Position numbers and translations under genes: made by a program. A DNA stretch of 64,000 nucleotides from Bacteroidales bacterium UBA1800. Its GTDB lineage: Bacteria > Bacteroidota > Bacteroidia > Bacteroidales > VadinHA17. The stretch spans positions 1 through 64,000 of the forward strand of contig DCFQ01000103.1 in NCBI GenBank assembly GCA_002319915.1, given 5' to 3'. Below the pieces are notes generated by a model. That model saw only the letters and a program-made list of their open reading frames with translations. It did no database searches and was not told where the DNA came from. Shown in pieces: positions 26,574 through 35,127 of this stretch. Positions within the stretch are counted from its first letter, which is position 1. Each line of letters opens with the position of its first letter.

Positions 26574-28075
26574 TGTTTTTAGATATGAAAAAGTTGTTTT
26601 TGCTGCCGGCTGTTGCAGTACTTATGTTTGTATTCCAGCGGGCGGAAGCCCAGGAGATCAAGAGGCTCAAGTTCAATGAGGTCATTGACCTGTCCGAGGG
26701 ACAATCGCCCCAGGCGCTGATCGCCAAACACAGGTTCCGCGCCAGTTACTGGCAATACAGGACATTTATCGCCCAGTACAGGCCGTCACTTACGCTTACC
26801 GGAACCACTCCCCAGTACAGCACCGCATATGAGAGGGTGTGGAATTCTGCGACCAATACCTGGGATTATGTGTCATCAAATACCCTTACCGACATCGGGT
26901 CACTTTCGCTGGCGCAGAACATCGGCCTTACGGGAGGTTCCATATTCCTCAATTCAAGCCTTACCTTGTTCAACGATTTTGAAAAGGACGCCTTCATTCC
27001 TAGGAACTACATTACAGTCCCGCTGGGGATCGGAATTAACCAGCCGATCTTCAGGTATAACTCACTGAAGTGGCAGAAAAAAACGGAGCCTCTTAAATAC
27101 GAAGCAGCAAAAAAGACCTTCCTTTACAATATAGAAACTGTTCATCTTCAGGCGGTCCAGTACTTTTTCGGGCTTGCACTGGCGCAGATCAACAAGCAGA
27201 TTGCCGATATGAATTATTCTAATGCCGACACTCTCTACCGTATCGCCCAGGGTCGCTACCAGCTCGGAACGATCGCCGAGAACGAGCTGCTGGAACTGCA
27301 GCTTCAATGGCTGAACACTAAAACAAATGTCCAGGCTGCTGAGATGAACCTGAGGGACAGGGAAATACGACTCAGATCTTTCCTTGGATTCAATGACAAC
27401 ATCAGGCTCGAGCTGGATATTCCTTCCGGGATCCCGGATCTGCAGGTGAGCCCACAGGAGGTGCTCAACCTGGCGATGGCTAACAACCCTGAGATATTCA
27501 ACCAGCAGCTGACGGTGCTTACAGCCCAGTCGAACGTGGCACAGGCAAAGGCAGAGAAGGGACTGAACGCTAACCTGTCACTCTCTTACGGATTACGCAA
27601 TCAAAACCCCGATTTCTCAATGGCCTATGAAAAGCCGGCGAAACAACAGGTGGTAAACCTTGCATTTACATTGCCGATCGTTGACTGGGGCCTGGGCAGG
27701 GGAAAGTACAAGGTTGCCAAATCGAGCCTTGAGCTTGCCCAGGTGCAGTCGCAGCAGGCGATCATCGATTTCCAGGCAAACCTGCTTCTGGATGTGGAGC
27801 AGTTCAACCTCCAGGCGGCACAGGTTGCCGTTGCCGCCAAATCCGACACGGTAGCCAGGAAGATGTTCGAAGTTACAAAGCAGAGGTTCCTTATTGGAAA
27901 GATCCAGGTGCTGGAGCTGAACAATGCCGATACTAAAAAGGACCAGAACCGCAGGGCATGGGTCCAGTCGCTTCAGGATTACTGGAACTATTTCTTCACA
28001 GTCAGGAGCCTGGCACTCTACGACTTTGTGGCAAGGAAACCGCTTGAATCCGACTACGAGAACCTGGTCAGGTAA
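26573..28075 (+). CDS. TolC-family outer-membrane efflux protein
   Basis: A 500-aa outer-membrane channel protein of the TolC family. It has an N-terminal signal (hydrophobic MKKLFLLPAVAVLMFVF, ending near RAEAQ) and two long helical repeats with the usual pattern of Gln/Ala-rich coiled coils (for example TLYRIAQGRYQLGTIAENEL and the matching MFEVTKQRFLIGKIQVLELN). It forms the exit duct for the MacA/MacB-like pair in front of it. The start overlaps the permease stop by one base (TAATG); the ATG at 26585, which begins the signal sequence directly, is an alternative. No gene follows for 215 bp. Confidence 0.93.
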   Translation: MFLDMKKLFLLPAVAVLMFVFQRAEAQEIKRLKFNEVIDLSEGQSPQALIAKHRFRASYWQYRTFIAQYRPSLTLTGTTPQYSTAYERVWNSATNTWDYVSSNTLTDIGSLSLAQNIGLTGGSIFLNSSLTLFNDFEKDAFIPRNYITVPLGIGINQPIFRYNSLKWQKKTEPLKYEAAKKTFLYNIETVHLQAVQYFFGLALAQINKQIADMNYSNADTLYRIAQGRYQLGTIAENELLELQLQWLNTKTNVQAAEMNLRDREIRLRSFLGFNDNIRLELDIPSGIPDLQVSPQEVLNLAMANNPEIFNQQLTVLTAQSNVAQAKAEKGLNANLSLSYGLRNQNPDFSMAYEKPAKQQVVNLAFTLPIVDWGLGRGKYKVAKSSLELAQVQSQQAIIDFQANLLLDVEQFNLQAAQVAVAAKSDTVARKMFEVTKQRFLIGKIQVLELNNADTKKDQNRRAWVQSLQDYWNYFFTVRSLALYDFVARKPLESDYENLVR

Positions 28076-28090
28076 AGCTTTCTTAAGAAC

Positions 28091-28169
28091 TTACACCGAA
28101 GGCCGCGGGGTCGGTTATCTGATCTCAGTGAGCCTCAGTGCATTCTCAGTGTAACCCCGTGTTACACCG
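28091..28169. repeat. Intergenic repeat with CTCAGTG copies
   Basis: Three copies of CTCAGTG (28124-28130, 28134-28140, 28145-28151) lie between two copies of TTACACCG (28091-28098 and 28162-28169). GCGGGGTCGG on the left is partly complementary to TAACCCCG on the right. It looks like one of the dispersed non-coding elements seen elsewhere in the window. The 215-bp gap shows no gene. Confidence 0.5.
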
Positions 28170-28231
28170 CCGGAGCACAATGGTTAACTGCACTTTTGAG
28201 CCAACCGTCTTTTTTTTTCTAATACTTTTCT

Positions 28232-28239
28232 TAACTTTG
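28232..28239 (+). promoter_or_regulatory. Promoter -7 element for secDF
   Basis: TAACTTTG matches TAnnTTTG, 51 bp upstream of the secDF ATG. The -33 region is a run of T residues (28210-28218) rather than a clear TTTG. Confidence 0.5.
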
Positions 28240-28290
28240 CGCCTCAATAAAGCAGCATCCACGTAAATCTGAACAAACAAAATAGACCAA

Positions 28291-31200
28291 ATGCAAAACA
28301 AAGTAGCCATCATCATTCTTTCGGTAGCATTGTTCCTGGTATCAGCCTACCAGCTTTCATTCACGGGTGCGACTTACAAAGTGAACAGTGACGCCAAAAA
28401 ATATGCCAAGGGAGACCTCGTCAAACAACGCAATTATATCGATTCAATTTCAGCGCTTCCAAAGGAAAAGTGGAGTTTCCTTGGCTACACCTTCAAGGAG
28501 TGCGAAAGGAAGCAGCTGAATCTCGGACTTGACCTCAAAGGCGGAATGAACGTCATTCTCGAGGTATCCATCGAGGACGTCCTGAAATCACTTTCAAACT
28601 ACAGCACCGACAAGACCTTCCATGATGCGCTTGCACGGGCCAGGCAAATGCAGAAACAAAGCCAGGCTGATTTTCTGACGCTGTTCGGAAGAGCATTCCA
28701 GGAAATTGACCCGAACGCACGGCTTGCTGCTATATTCGGAACACCTGCCCTCCGTGACAAGATCAACTTCAACTCTACTAACGAACAGGTGATGAACGTC
28801 CTCAGCGACGAAGTAAATGTTGCGATCGACAATGCATTCAATATTCTTCGTACCAGGATCGACCGGTTCGGGGTTGTTCAGCCAAATATTACAAAGCTAT
28901 CCACCAAGGGAAGGATACTGATCGAACTTCCCGGTCAGGAAAATCCGAAACGTGTCCGTGAGCTTTTGCAGGGAACGGCAAATCTCGAATTCTGGGAAAC
29001 CTACCAGAACAGTGAGATCCTTCCTTACCTTTCCGAAGCCAATAAGATGCTGAAGGAGATCCGGACAAGCACTGCTGCGAAAGATACAACTGCATCTGCC
29101 GCTTCAAAGAGTGTCGCAGCAGCCGATACCACCAAAAAGGAGGAAGCTCTTCTTGACCTGATCAAAAAGGACACCACCAAAGCTTCAAAAGCTGAGACTG
29201 AATCACGGGCAGAGTTCAACCGCCAGAATCCACTGTTCGGAGTCCTCAACCCGCGTGTCGATGGACAGGGGCAGCCGCTTCCGTCGTGTATGATCGGACT
29301 GGCAGCGGTAAATGACACTGCAACGGTTGATAATTTACTGAAGATGCCGCAGATAAAGGCGATCTTCCCGCGTGATCTTAAGCTTTACTGGAGCCAGAAC
29401 CCTTACAAATATGATCCTACAAAAACATTCTATGAGCTTCATGCCATCAAGGTCACTACCCGCGACGGAAGGGCTCCTCTGAGCGGAGACGTCATTACGT
29501 CTGCAAGACCTACCTCAGGTGTGACAGGCTCCGAAGTAAAGGTTGATTTCAGCATGAATGCCGATGGTGCAAAGACCTGGGCAAGAATGACAAGAGATAA
29601 TATCGGAAGGTGTATTGCAGTGGTGCTCGACGGATATGTACGCTCTTATCCTAATGTTGTCAATGAGATTACAGGCGGAAATACCGAAATAACAGGGGAT
29701 TTTACCATCGATGAGGCAACCGACCTTGCCAATATCCTGAAATCAGGCAAGATGCCGGCTCCGGCAAAGATCGTTTCCGATACTGTTGTCGGTCCGACAC
29801 TTGGCAAGGAGGCAATCAGTTCCGGTTTCGCTTCATTCATCATAGCATTTGTCCTGGTTCTTGCATTCATGATCTTCTATTACAGCAAGAGCGCCGGTAC
29901 AATTGCAGATATTGCACTGTTTACTAACGTCTTTCTGCTGTTCGGAGTCCTGGCATCCCTTAATGCAGTACTCACGCTGCCCGGTATTGCCGGTATCGTG
30001 CTTACCATGGGTATGGCGGTTGATGCAAACGTGCTTATTTATGAACGAATACGTGAGGAACTTCGTGCAGGCAAAGGGATCAAGCTCGCTATTGCTGACG
30101 GCTACAGGCGTGCATATTCCGCCATCATCGACTCCAACGTTACCACAATACTGACCGGTATAGTTCTCTACCTGTTCGGACAGGGACCGATCAAAGGATT
30201 TGCAACAACCCTTGTGATCGGGATCCTTACATCAATGTTCACATCGATCTTCATTACCAGGCTTATTTATGAATACCTGCTCAAGAGAAATGCGAACCTT
30301 ACTTTCTCGATCAAGATCACTGCAAATCTTTTCAAACATACCCATATCGATTTCATCGGGATGAGGAAGTATTTTTATATCGGCTCCGCAGTGATACTTC
30401 TGGCAGGCATAATCTCCCTGTTTGTAAGAGGCCTTAACCCGGGAATCGACTTTACCGGAGGAAGGACCTATGTGGTGAAATTTGACAAGCCGGTAAGGAC
30501 CGAAGATATTGCAAGCAGTCTTAATGTGGCATTCGGCGAGCTCCCGCAGGTGGTTACATTCGGAAGCACCGACCAGGTGAAGATTACCACCAAATACAAA
30601 ATCAATGAAGCCGCAGCGGAAGATGAAGTGCAGACAAAGCTGTATGACGGGCTCAAGTCATTCCTGCCACAGGGCGAAACAAAAGACCAGTTCACATCAC
30701 AGAATATAAGACAGAGTGAAACCGTGGGACCGGTAGTCGCTGCCGACATCAAGATCAATGCCTATTACGCAGTTGCCATTGCACTTGTCCTGATATTCTT
30801 CTACATCTTCATGAGGTTCAGGTACTGGCAATATGGCTTCGGAGCCGTTATGTCGCTTGTTCATGATACCTTGCTGGTAATAGGTGTATACTCACTGCTA
30901 TGGGGGATAATGCCATTCTCAATGGAGATCGACCAGGCATTTATTGCAGCGGTCCTGACAGTGATAGGGTTCTCGGTGAACGATACGGTGATCGTCTTTG
31001 ACAGGCTCAGGGAGTATATCCCGATCTACCGCAAACGTCCCCTCAAAGAGGTCCTGAATATGGCCATGAATGCAACCCTGAGCCGTACCATCAATACCAC
31101 CCTGACAGTTATGCTCACCATCTTTGCGATGTTCTTCTTCGGCGGTGCAGTGATCAGGGGATTCATGTTCGCACTTATGATCGGTATCGGTACAGGCGTT

Positions 31201-31311
31201 TATTCATCAGTGTTCATTGCTGCGATGCTCATGTACGACACTATCAAAAAGGACACAAAGGAGATCGAAGCAAAAGTCCCGGCAAAATCGAGCGCTGACG
31301 TGGTTAAGTAA
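28291..31311 (+). CDS. secDF: Protein translocase subunit SecDF (fused)
   Basis: A 1006-aa fusion of SecD and SecF, the proton-driven auxiliary of the Sec translocon. The SecD half has the first helix, the DLKGG motif (LGLDLKGGMNVIL), a large periplasmic P1 domain and the TM4 region GMAVDANVLIYERIREELR. The SecF half starts near residue 670, with GIDFTGGRTYVV and FSVNDTVIVFDRLREY. An Ala/Thr/Lys-rich insert at about 240-300 in the periplasmic domain is a low-complexity feature. Fused SecDF is the rule in Bacteroidota. The gene seems monocistronic: a palindromic repeat follows before tatA. Confidence 0.97.
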   Translation: MQNKVAIIILSVALFLVSAYQLSFTGATYKVNSDAKKYAKGDLVKQRNYIDSISALPKEKWSFLGYTFKECERKQLNLGLDLKGGMNVILEVSIEDVLKSLSNYSTDKTFHDALARARQMQKQSQADFLTLFGRAFQEIDPNARLAAIFGTPALRDKINFNSTNEQVMNVLSDEVNVAIDNAFNILRTRIDRFGVVQPNITKLSTKGRILIELPGQENPKRVRELLQGTANLEFWETYQNSEILPYLSEANKMLKEIRTSTAAKDTTASAASKSVAAADTTKKEEALLDLIKKDTTKASKAETESRAEFNRQNPLFGVLNPRVDGQGQPLPSCMIGLAAVNDTATVDNLLKMPQIKAIFPRDLKLYWSQNPYKYDPTKTFYELHAIKVTTRDGRAPLSGDVITSARPTSGVTGSEVKVDFSMNADGAKTWARMTRDNIGRCIAVVLDGYVRSYPNVVNEITGGNTEITGDFTIDEATDLANILKSGKMPAPAKIVSDTVVGPTLGKEAISSGFASFIIAFVLVLAFMIFYYSKSAGTIADIALFTNVFLLFGVLASLNAVLTLPGIAGIVLTMGMAVDANVLIYERIREELRAGKGIKLAIADGYRRAYSAIIDSNVTTILTGIVLYLFGQGPIKGFATTLVIGILTSMFTSIFITRLIYEYLLKRNANLTFSIKITANLFKHTHIDFIGMRKYFYIGSAVILLAGIISLFVRGLNPGIDFTGGRTYVVKFDKPVRTEDIASSLNVAFGELPQVVTFGSTDQVKITTKYKINEAAAEDEVQTKLYDGLKSFLPQGETKDQFTSQNIRQSETVGPVVAADIKINAYYAVAIALVLIFFYIFMRFRYWQYGFGAVMSLVHDTLLVIGVYSLLWGIMPFSMEIDQAFIAAVLTVIGFSVNDTVIVFDRLREYIPIYRKRPLKEVLNMAMNATLSRTINTTLTVMLTIFAMFFFGGAVIRGFMFALMIGIGTGVYSSVFIAAMLMYDTIKKDTKEIEAKVPAKSSADVVK

Positions 31312-31338
31312 GAAGCAGGTTAACTGACAAATATTTTG

Positions 31339-31433
31339 TTTCACGGAGATCACAGAGAATTTGCCACCGGCCCCCTAAAGGGGGTATGAGTACTCTGTGA
31401 TCTCTGTGTCTCCTCCTGGGTTCCTCTGTGAAA
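31339..31433. repeat. Nested palindromic intergenic element
   Basis: The arms CACGGAGATCACAGAG (31342-31357) and CTCTGTGATCTCTGTG (31393-31408) are complementary with one mismatch; an inner pair CCCCC-TAAA-GGGGG lies at 31371-31384; and TTTCACGGAG at the left is matched by CTCTGTGAAA at 31424-31433. It is a dispersed non-coding element that could also act as a terminator for secDF. The 227-bp gap contains no gene. Confidence 0.75.
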
Positions 31434-31538
31434 TTTTCAAATCCACAGTTGTTGACAATCTTTGTTACCGGATTAAATTTCATATTATTTTAATAACTTT
31501 ACACTCCTAATATTTAGTCAGAAAGACAAGAGGGGTAT

Positions 31539-31994
31539 ATGAGCGGACAGGAGATATTTGTCATTATAATTGTTGCCCTGCTTTTGTTCGGGGCAGACAA
31601 ATTGCCGGAGATCGCACGGGGGCTCGCAAAGGGCATGAGGGATTTCAAGAAGGCTACAGACGATCTTAAGCGTGAATTTGAGGAGAGCACCAGCGATCTG
31701 AGGCGCGATCTTACCGAGGTTTCTGGTTCAATCAGCAGTGATGTCCAGGACATTACCAATAATATCAGGACCAATGTCAACGAGGTATCGGGGGACCTGA
31801 GGCAGGAGATTCACAACTTCAAGTCGGATGTCCAGGGCAATGTCGATGAGGTAAAGGAGAACATAGATAAACAGATTGCTGATATAAATGATGTCAATAA
31901 GGAGCCGCAGGGCCAGGCAGAGCCTGCAAAGGAGCCAGAACCGGCGCCGGGGCAGCCGGCAGGTACTGAAACTCCTTCAGGAACCGCCAGTTGA
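31539..31994 (+). CDS. tatA: TatA/MttA-like protein with long coiled-coil tail
   Basis: A 151-aa protein with the TatA fold: a short membrane helix (about 5-20, IFVIIIVALLLFGADKLPEI), the hinge, and an amphipathic helix beginning ARGLAKGMRDFKKATDDLKR. TatA subunits form the pore or weaken the membrane during twin-arginine export. The C-terminal part (about 45-150) is much longer than the usual tail; it is a predicted coiled coil with 'D-V-x-x-I-T-N' type heptads and then a Pro/Glu-rich end. No tatC is near. Some such proteins are general Tat-like scaffolds, so the assignment to the Tat pathway is probable, not certain. Confidence 0.8.
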   Translation: MSGQEIFVIIIVALLLFGADKLPEIARGLAKGMRDFKKATDDLKREFEESTSDLRRDLTEVSGSISSDVQDITNNIRTNVNEVSGDLRQEIHNFKSDVQGNVDEVKENIDKQIADINDVNKEPQGQAEPAKEPEPAPGQPAGTETPSGTAS

Positions 31995-32051
31995 GGGCAA
32001 AGACTGCACTGCACAGCCTGCTGAACTGTTCCGGAACATCCGCCTGATCTC

Positions 32052-32711
32052 ATGATTATAACTGAAGGCATTACAAAATCGTTCGGAGACCTTAAGGTCC
32101 TTAAGGGGATAAATCTTGAAATAAAAGACAGGGAAGTCGTTTCCATCGTCGGTGCTTCCGGCGCAGGCAAGACCACCCTCCTTCAGATAATCGGGACTCT
32201 CGACAAGCCCGACGACGGTATCGTTAAATATAACGGCACCGACACCCGGCGTCTCAAGGGAAAATCACTCTCATCTTTCAGGAACAGGAACATCGGATTC
32301 GTATTCCAGTTCCATCAGCTCCTGCCCGAATTTACCGCCCTCGAAAATGTTTGCATTCCTGCATATATTGCCGGAAAGGGTAAATCTGAAGCAGAGGCCC
32401 GTGCTGCAGAGATCCTGGGATTCCTTAATCTCAGTGAGAGGCTTGAACATAAGCCGTCAGAGCTCAGCGGGGGTGAACAGCAAAGAGTTGCCGTGGCAAG
32501 GGCATTGATAAATAACCCGTCGGTAATTCTTGCTGACGAACCTTCCGGAAACCTTGATTCCGAAAACAAGAACGAGCTTCATAAGCTTTTCTTCAGGCTC
32601 AGGGACACATTCGGCCAGACAATAGTGATTGTTACGCACGACAGGCAGCTGGCCAACATGTCGGACCGTGTCCTTGAGATGAAGGACGGGCTGATTGTGA
32701 ACGGAGCTTGA
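32052..32711 (+). CDS. ABC transporter ATP-binding protein, LolD/MacB-type
   Basis: A 219-aa ATPase of the LolD/FtsE/MacB subfamily. Walker A reads GASGAGKTT (about 36-44), the Q-loop is [18 protein letters not shown], the signature is LSGGEQQR, Walker B is VILADEPSG, and the switch histidine is in VIVTHD. Members of this group pair with FtsX-type permeases for lipoprotein release or export. No permease lies beside it. LolD itself works with LolC/E, which are not here; alternatively this is the missing ATPase for the permease at 25194. It follows the tatA-like gene by 57 bp and ends convergent with the membrane-complex operon. Confidence 0.9.
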   Translation: MIITEGITKSFGDLKVLKGINLEIKDREVVSIVGASGAGKTTLLQIIGTLDKPDDGIVKYNGTDTRRLKGKSLSSFRNRNIGFVFQFHQLLPEFTALENVCIPAYIAGKGKSEAEARAAEILGFLNLSERLEHKPSELSGGEQQRVAVARALINNPSVILADEPSGNLDSENKNELHKLFFRLRDTFGQTIVIVTHDRQLANMSDRVLEMKDGLIVNGA

Positions 32712-32820
32712 TCTGCTCTCGCTGGCTTCATGATCAGCACCCGGTATCCAGGCCGGGACAGTACACCAGGTTAAAAATCTTTCATTAGACGGGGACTGCA
32801 TATGGGGCTTTGAAAGTCTC

Positions 32821-33576
32821 TCACCTTATCCCCAGCAAGTCCATGAGACCATTGATAAAGGTAAGCGGATGAGCCGGATTCCCGGGGACATAAAGATCAA
32901 CCGGGTGATTGTTAAGGAAGCTCCTGTCGAGGGCAGGACTTCCGTTGAAAATACCGCCGCTGATGGCATCCGTTCCGGCAAGGACAATGATCTTCGGAAA
33001 TGGGACGGCGTCATAGGTGAGCCTGAGCGCTTCCGCCATGTTCGCGGTGAAAGGGCCCGTGATCACGATCCCGTCGGCGTGCCGGGGTGATGCAACGAAT
33101 TCGATCCCGAACCTCCCCATATCAAAATTCACATTCCCCGAAGCGCCCAGCTCCATTTCGCACGAATTGTCTCCCCCGGCCGATACCTGCCGCAATTTGA
33201 GCGACCCCCTGAAAAGTTCCCTGATCTCCTTCCTTACCTTTGTTTCATCGAGCCTGATCCTGGCATCCGCACCGGGCTTCACGATGAGCCCGCCACGATC
33301 ATTGACGGCAATCCTGTAATCATTGGTAAACTTTATGGCGCCGGGTTTCAGGAATGAACACTCGCCGCAGAAGAGGCACCTTCCGAGGTCGATGGCCCCC
33401 GAATCATTATTGATCGCACTGACCGGGCACACTGCCGCTGCTTCGCGAATATCCCTGGTTGTTATTCCTTCCGCGATCACCGGGCGTCCCCTGAAGAGTG
33501 GCGAGACCGGCTGAGTGCGAAGGTCCTTTACCGACTGGTGGCCGTGTCGTGCCAGAATTGCCAATTCACGTATCAT
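32821..33576 (-). CDS. NuoB/HyfI-like subunit with most N2 cluster ligands lost
   Basis: A 251-aa small-subunit homologue (NuoB/HycG/HyfI family) fused to a ferredoxin-like part. The ferredoxin part has C50 and C67-x2-C70-x2-C73, enough for one [4Fe-4S] cluster. In the NuoB-like part (about 125-250), the segments that normally bear the four ligands of the terminal [4Fe-4S] cluster are altered: only C139 is left in NSCEME, GDCACSGG is replaced by GTDAISGG (201-208), and VPGCPP by VPGNPA (230-235). The scaffold motif IVITGPFTANM is intact. It is the last gene of the six-gene operon (24 bp after the large-subunit gene). Confidence 0.88.
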   Translation of the reverse strand: MIRELAILARHGHQSVKDLRTQPVSPLFRGRPVIAEGITTRDIREAAAVCPVSAINNDSGAIDLGRCLFCGECSFLKPGAIKFTNDYRIAVNDRGGLIVKPGADARIRLDETKVRKEIRELFRGSLKLRQVSAGGDNSCEMELGASGNVNFDMGRFGIEFVASPRHADGIVITGPFTANMAEALRLTYDAVPFPKIIVLAGTDAISGGIFNGSPALDRSFLNNHPVDLYVPGNPAHPLTFINGLMDLLGIR

Positions 33577-33600
33577 ACTAATCAGCTTTTGTTAATCAGG

Positions 33601-35121
33601 TTACAGATCATGACCGCAATAGCTCAGGTTAAAGCTTTTATTGCAAACAGGGAAATCTGAGATCTCCTGGCTCCTTACCGCAAGCGCAAGGGCCATCCAG
33701 TTATGCACCGAAGGATCTTTTACTTTATAATGTACAAGGTTTCCCTTTGCATCAGTTTCACATGAATGGACGATCTCTCCCCTCCATCCCTCGACGACCG
33801 AAACCGAAAAAGCACCCGGCTTCAATTTATATGAATAGTCAGGCTTCCCGGTATCTTTATCCTTGCCTGCCCATACCTCGAGAAGCTCCCTGATGATCCT
33901 CAATGATTCCCTTACTTCCAGCTTCCGGATCATTCCCCGTGCCAGAACGTCCCCGGTTTCGAGTATTGCCGGGTTAACGGCAAAGTTCCTGAAGTACTGA
34001 AAAGGATGTGTTTTCCGTACATCCCGGGCCATCCCGCACGTTCGGGCCGCGATTCCCACGGCCCCGATCTGCCTTGCCTGCGTGCCGGTGACAGTTCCTA
34101 TATCCTCGAATCTTGCCAGAACGCTGGGGGAGGAATAGATGCACTCTGTTATTCCTGAAAATTGCCTGTCAACAAAATCTGTCATTTTAATGATCTCCGC
34201 TGCCGTTTCCTCTGAGAGCGGAAAGTTGCTGCCGCCCGACCTGATCAAGCCTTTGCCGAACCTGTTACCGCACCACAGCTGGGTGGTATTTATCACCCTG
34301 GTCCTTATGGCTTCGCAAACCACCTGGCCGAGCTGATAGGCCACGTCACCGCAAAGGGCAGCGGTATCGCCGATATGGACTGCGATCCTTTCCATTTCGA
34401 GAGCGACGCATCTTTCGATCTGAAGTGCTTCGCCTGGTTCCAGCCCCGTAAGTGATTCAATAAGCTGGGTATGGGCCAGTGAATGTCCCACTGCCGTATC
34501 ACCGGCAATTGACTCCGCAAGGATGCACCTCTGCAGGGGAGTGTTTTTCGAAAGGAACAGATCTTCGGTCCCGCGATGCTGGTAACCCAGCTGGATCTCC
34601 AGGTGGAGCACTTTTTCGCCGTTGCAGATGAACCTGAAATGGCCGGGCTCAATCACCCCGGCATGCACCGGACCGACACCGACCTCGTGAAGCTCTTCGC
34701 TTTCTATCCCGTAGAACGGGTAATTCTCCATGGTCTTTGACTTATCCCGGCGGTTGTGGGGAAATCTTACGCCTTTCATCCACGGATGCCCCTCAAATAC
34801 GACACCGAAATTTTCATTTATCTCCCGTTCGAAGACGGAGAGCTGAGGAAAGAGATCTGCTGCTGACCTGAGCACCGGATTCAGAGTGCCGGTCTCATAT
34901 GCAGCGACTTCAATATTGCCGGAGGGATCATCTGCCAGAAAGCAGTAAAGCTTTAAGCTATCCTGGGTTTTAATGCCGTAGTATGCCAGGCAGTGCCTGG
35001 CTTCATCCTTTAACCCATCGGTGACAAAGCTGTAAAAATCATCATAACCGGAGATGGGTATTTCCCTGACCCCCCCTGCAGGATAATTGTTTTTCAGTTT
35101 GAAATGAGATGGTTGGTCCAT
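33601..35121 (-). CDS. NuoCD/HyfG-like large subunit without NiFe ligands
   Basis: A 506-aa fusion of a NuoC-like N-terminal part (about 1-125, ending FPHNRRDKSK) and a NuoD/HycE-like part. True [NiFe] subunits have RxCGxC near LGYKHRG and DPCxxC at the end. Here LGYQHRG (178-184) is followed by AESIAGDTAVGH (202-213), with no cysteine pair, and the C-terminus reads VCNKSFNLSYCGHDL, with C493 and C502 eight residues apart instead of CxxC. The nickel-iron site is therefore missing. This matches energy-converting-hydrogenase-related (Ehr) large subunits as I know them. It probably binds quinone or an unknown partner. Confidence 0.9.
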   Translation of the reverse strand: MDQPSHFKLKNNYPAGGVREIPISGYDDFYSFVTDGLKDEARHCLAYYGIKTQDSLKLYCFLADDPSGNIEVAAYETGTLNPVLRSAADLFPQLSVFEREINENFGVVFEGHPWMKGVRFPHNRRDKSKTMENYPFYGIESEELHEVGVGPVHAGVIEPGHFRFICNGEKVLHLEIQLGYQHRGTEDLFLSKNTPLQRCILAESIAGDTAVGHSLAHTQLIESLTGLEPGEALQIERCVALEMERIAVHIGDTAALCGDVAYQLGQVVCEAIRTRVINTTQLWCGNRFGKGLIRSGGSNFPLSEETAAEIIKMTDFVDRQFSGITECIYSSPSVLARFEDIGTVTGTQARQIGAVGIAARTCGMARDVRKTHPFQYFRNFAVNPAILETGDVLARGMIRKLEVRESLRIIRELLEVWAGKDKDTGKPDYSYKLKPGAFSVSVVEGWRGEIVHSCETDAKGNLVHYKVKDPSVHNWMALALAVRSQEISDFPVCNKSFNLSYCGHDL

Positions 35122-35127
35122 AATGGT

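Noticed and set aside
32740..32757. CCCGG/CCGGG hairpin as terminator between convergent genes
   Set aside because: Only five pairs and no T-run on either side.
33601..35121. Group 4 NiFe hydrogenase large subunit
   Set aside because: Neither RxCGxC nor DPCxxC is present, so it cannot hold the nickel-iron centre; called Ehr-like instead.
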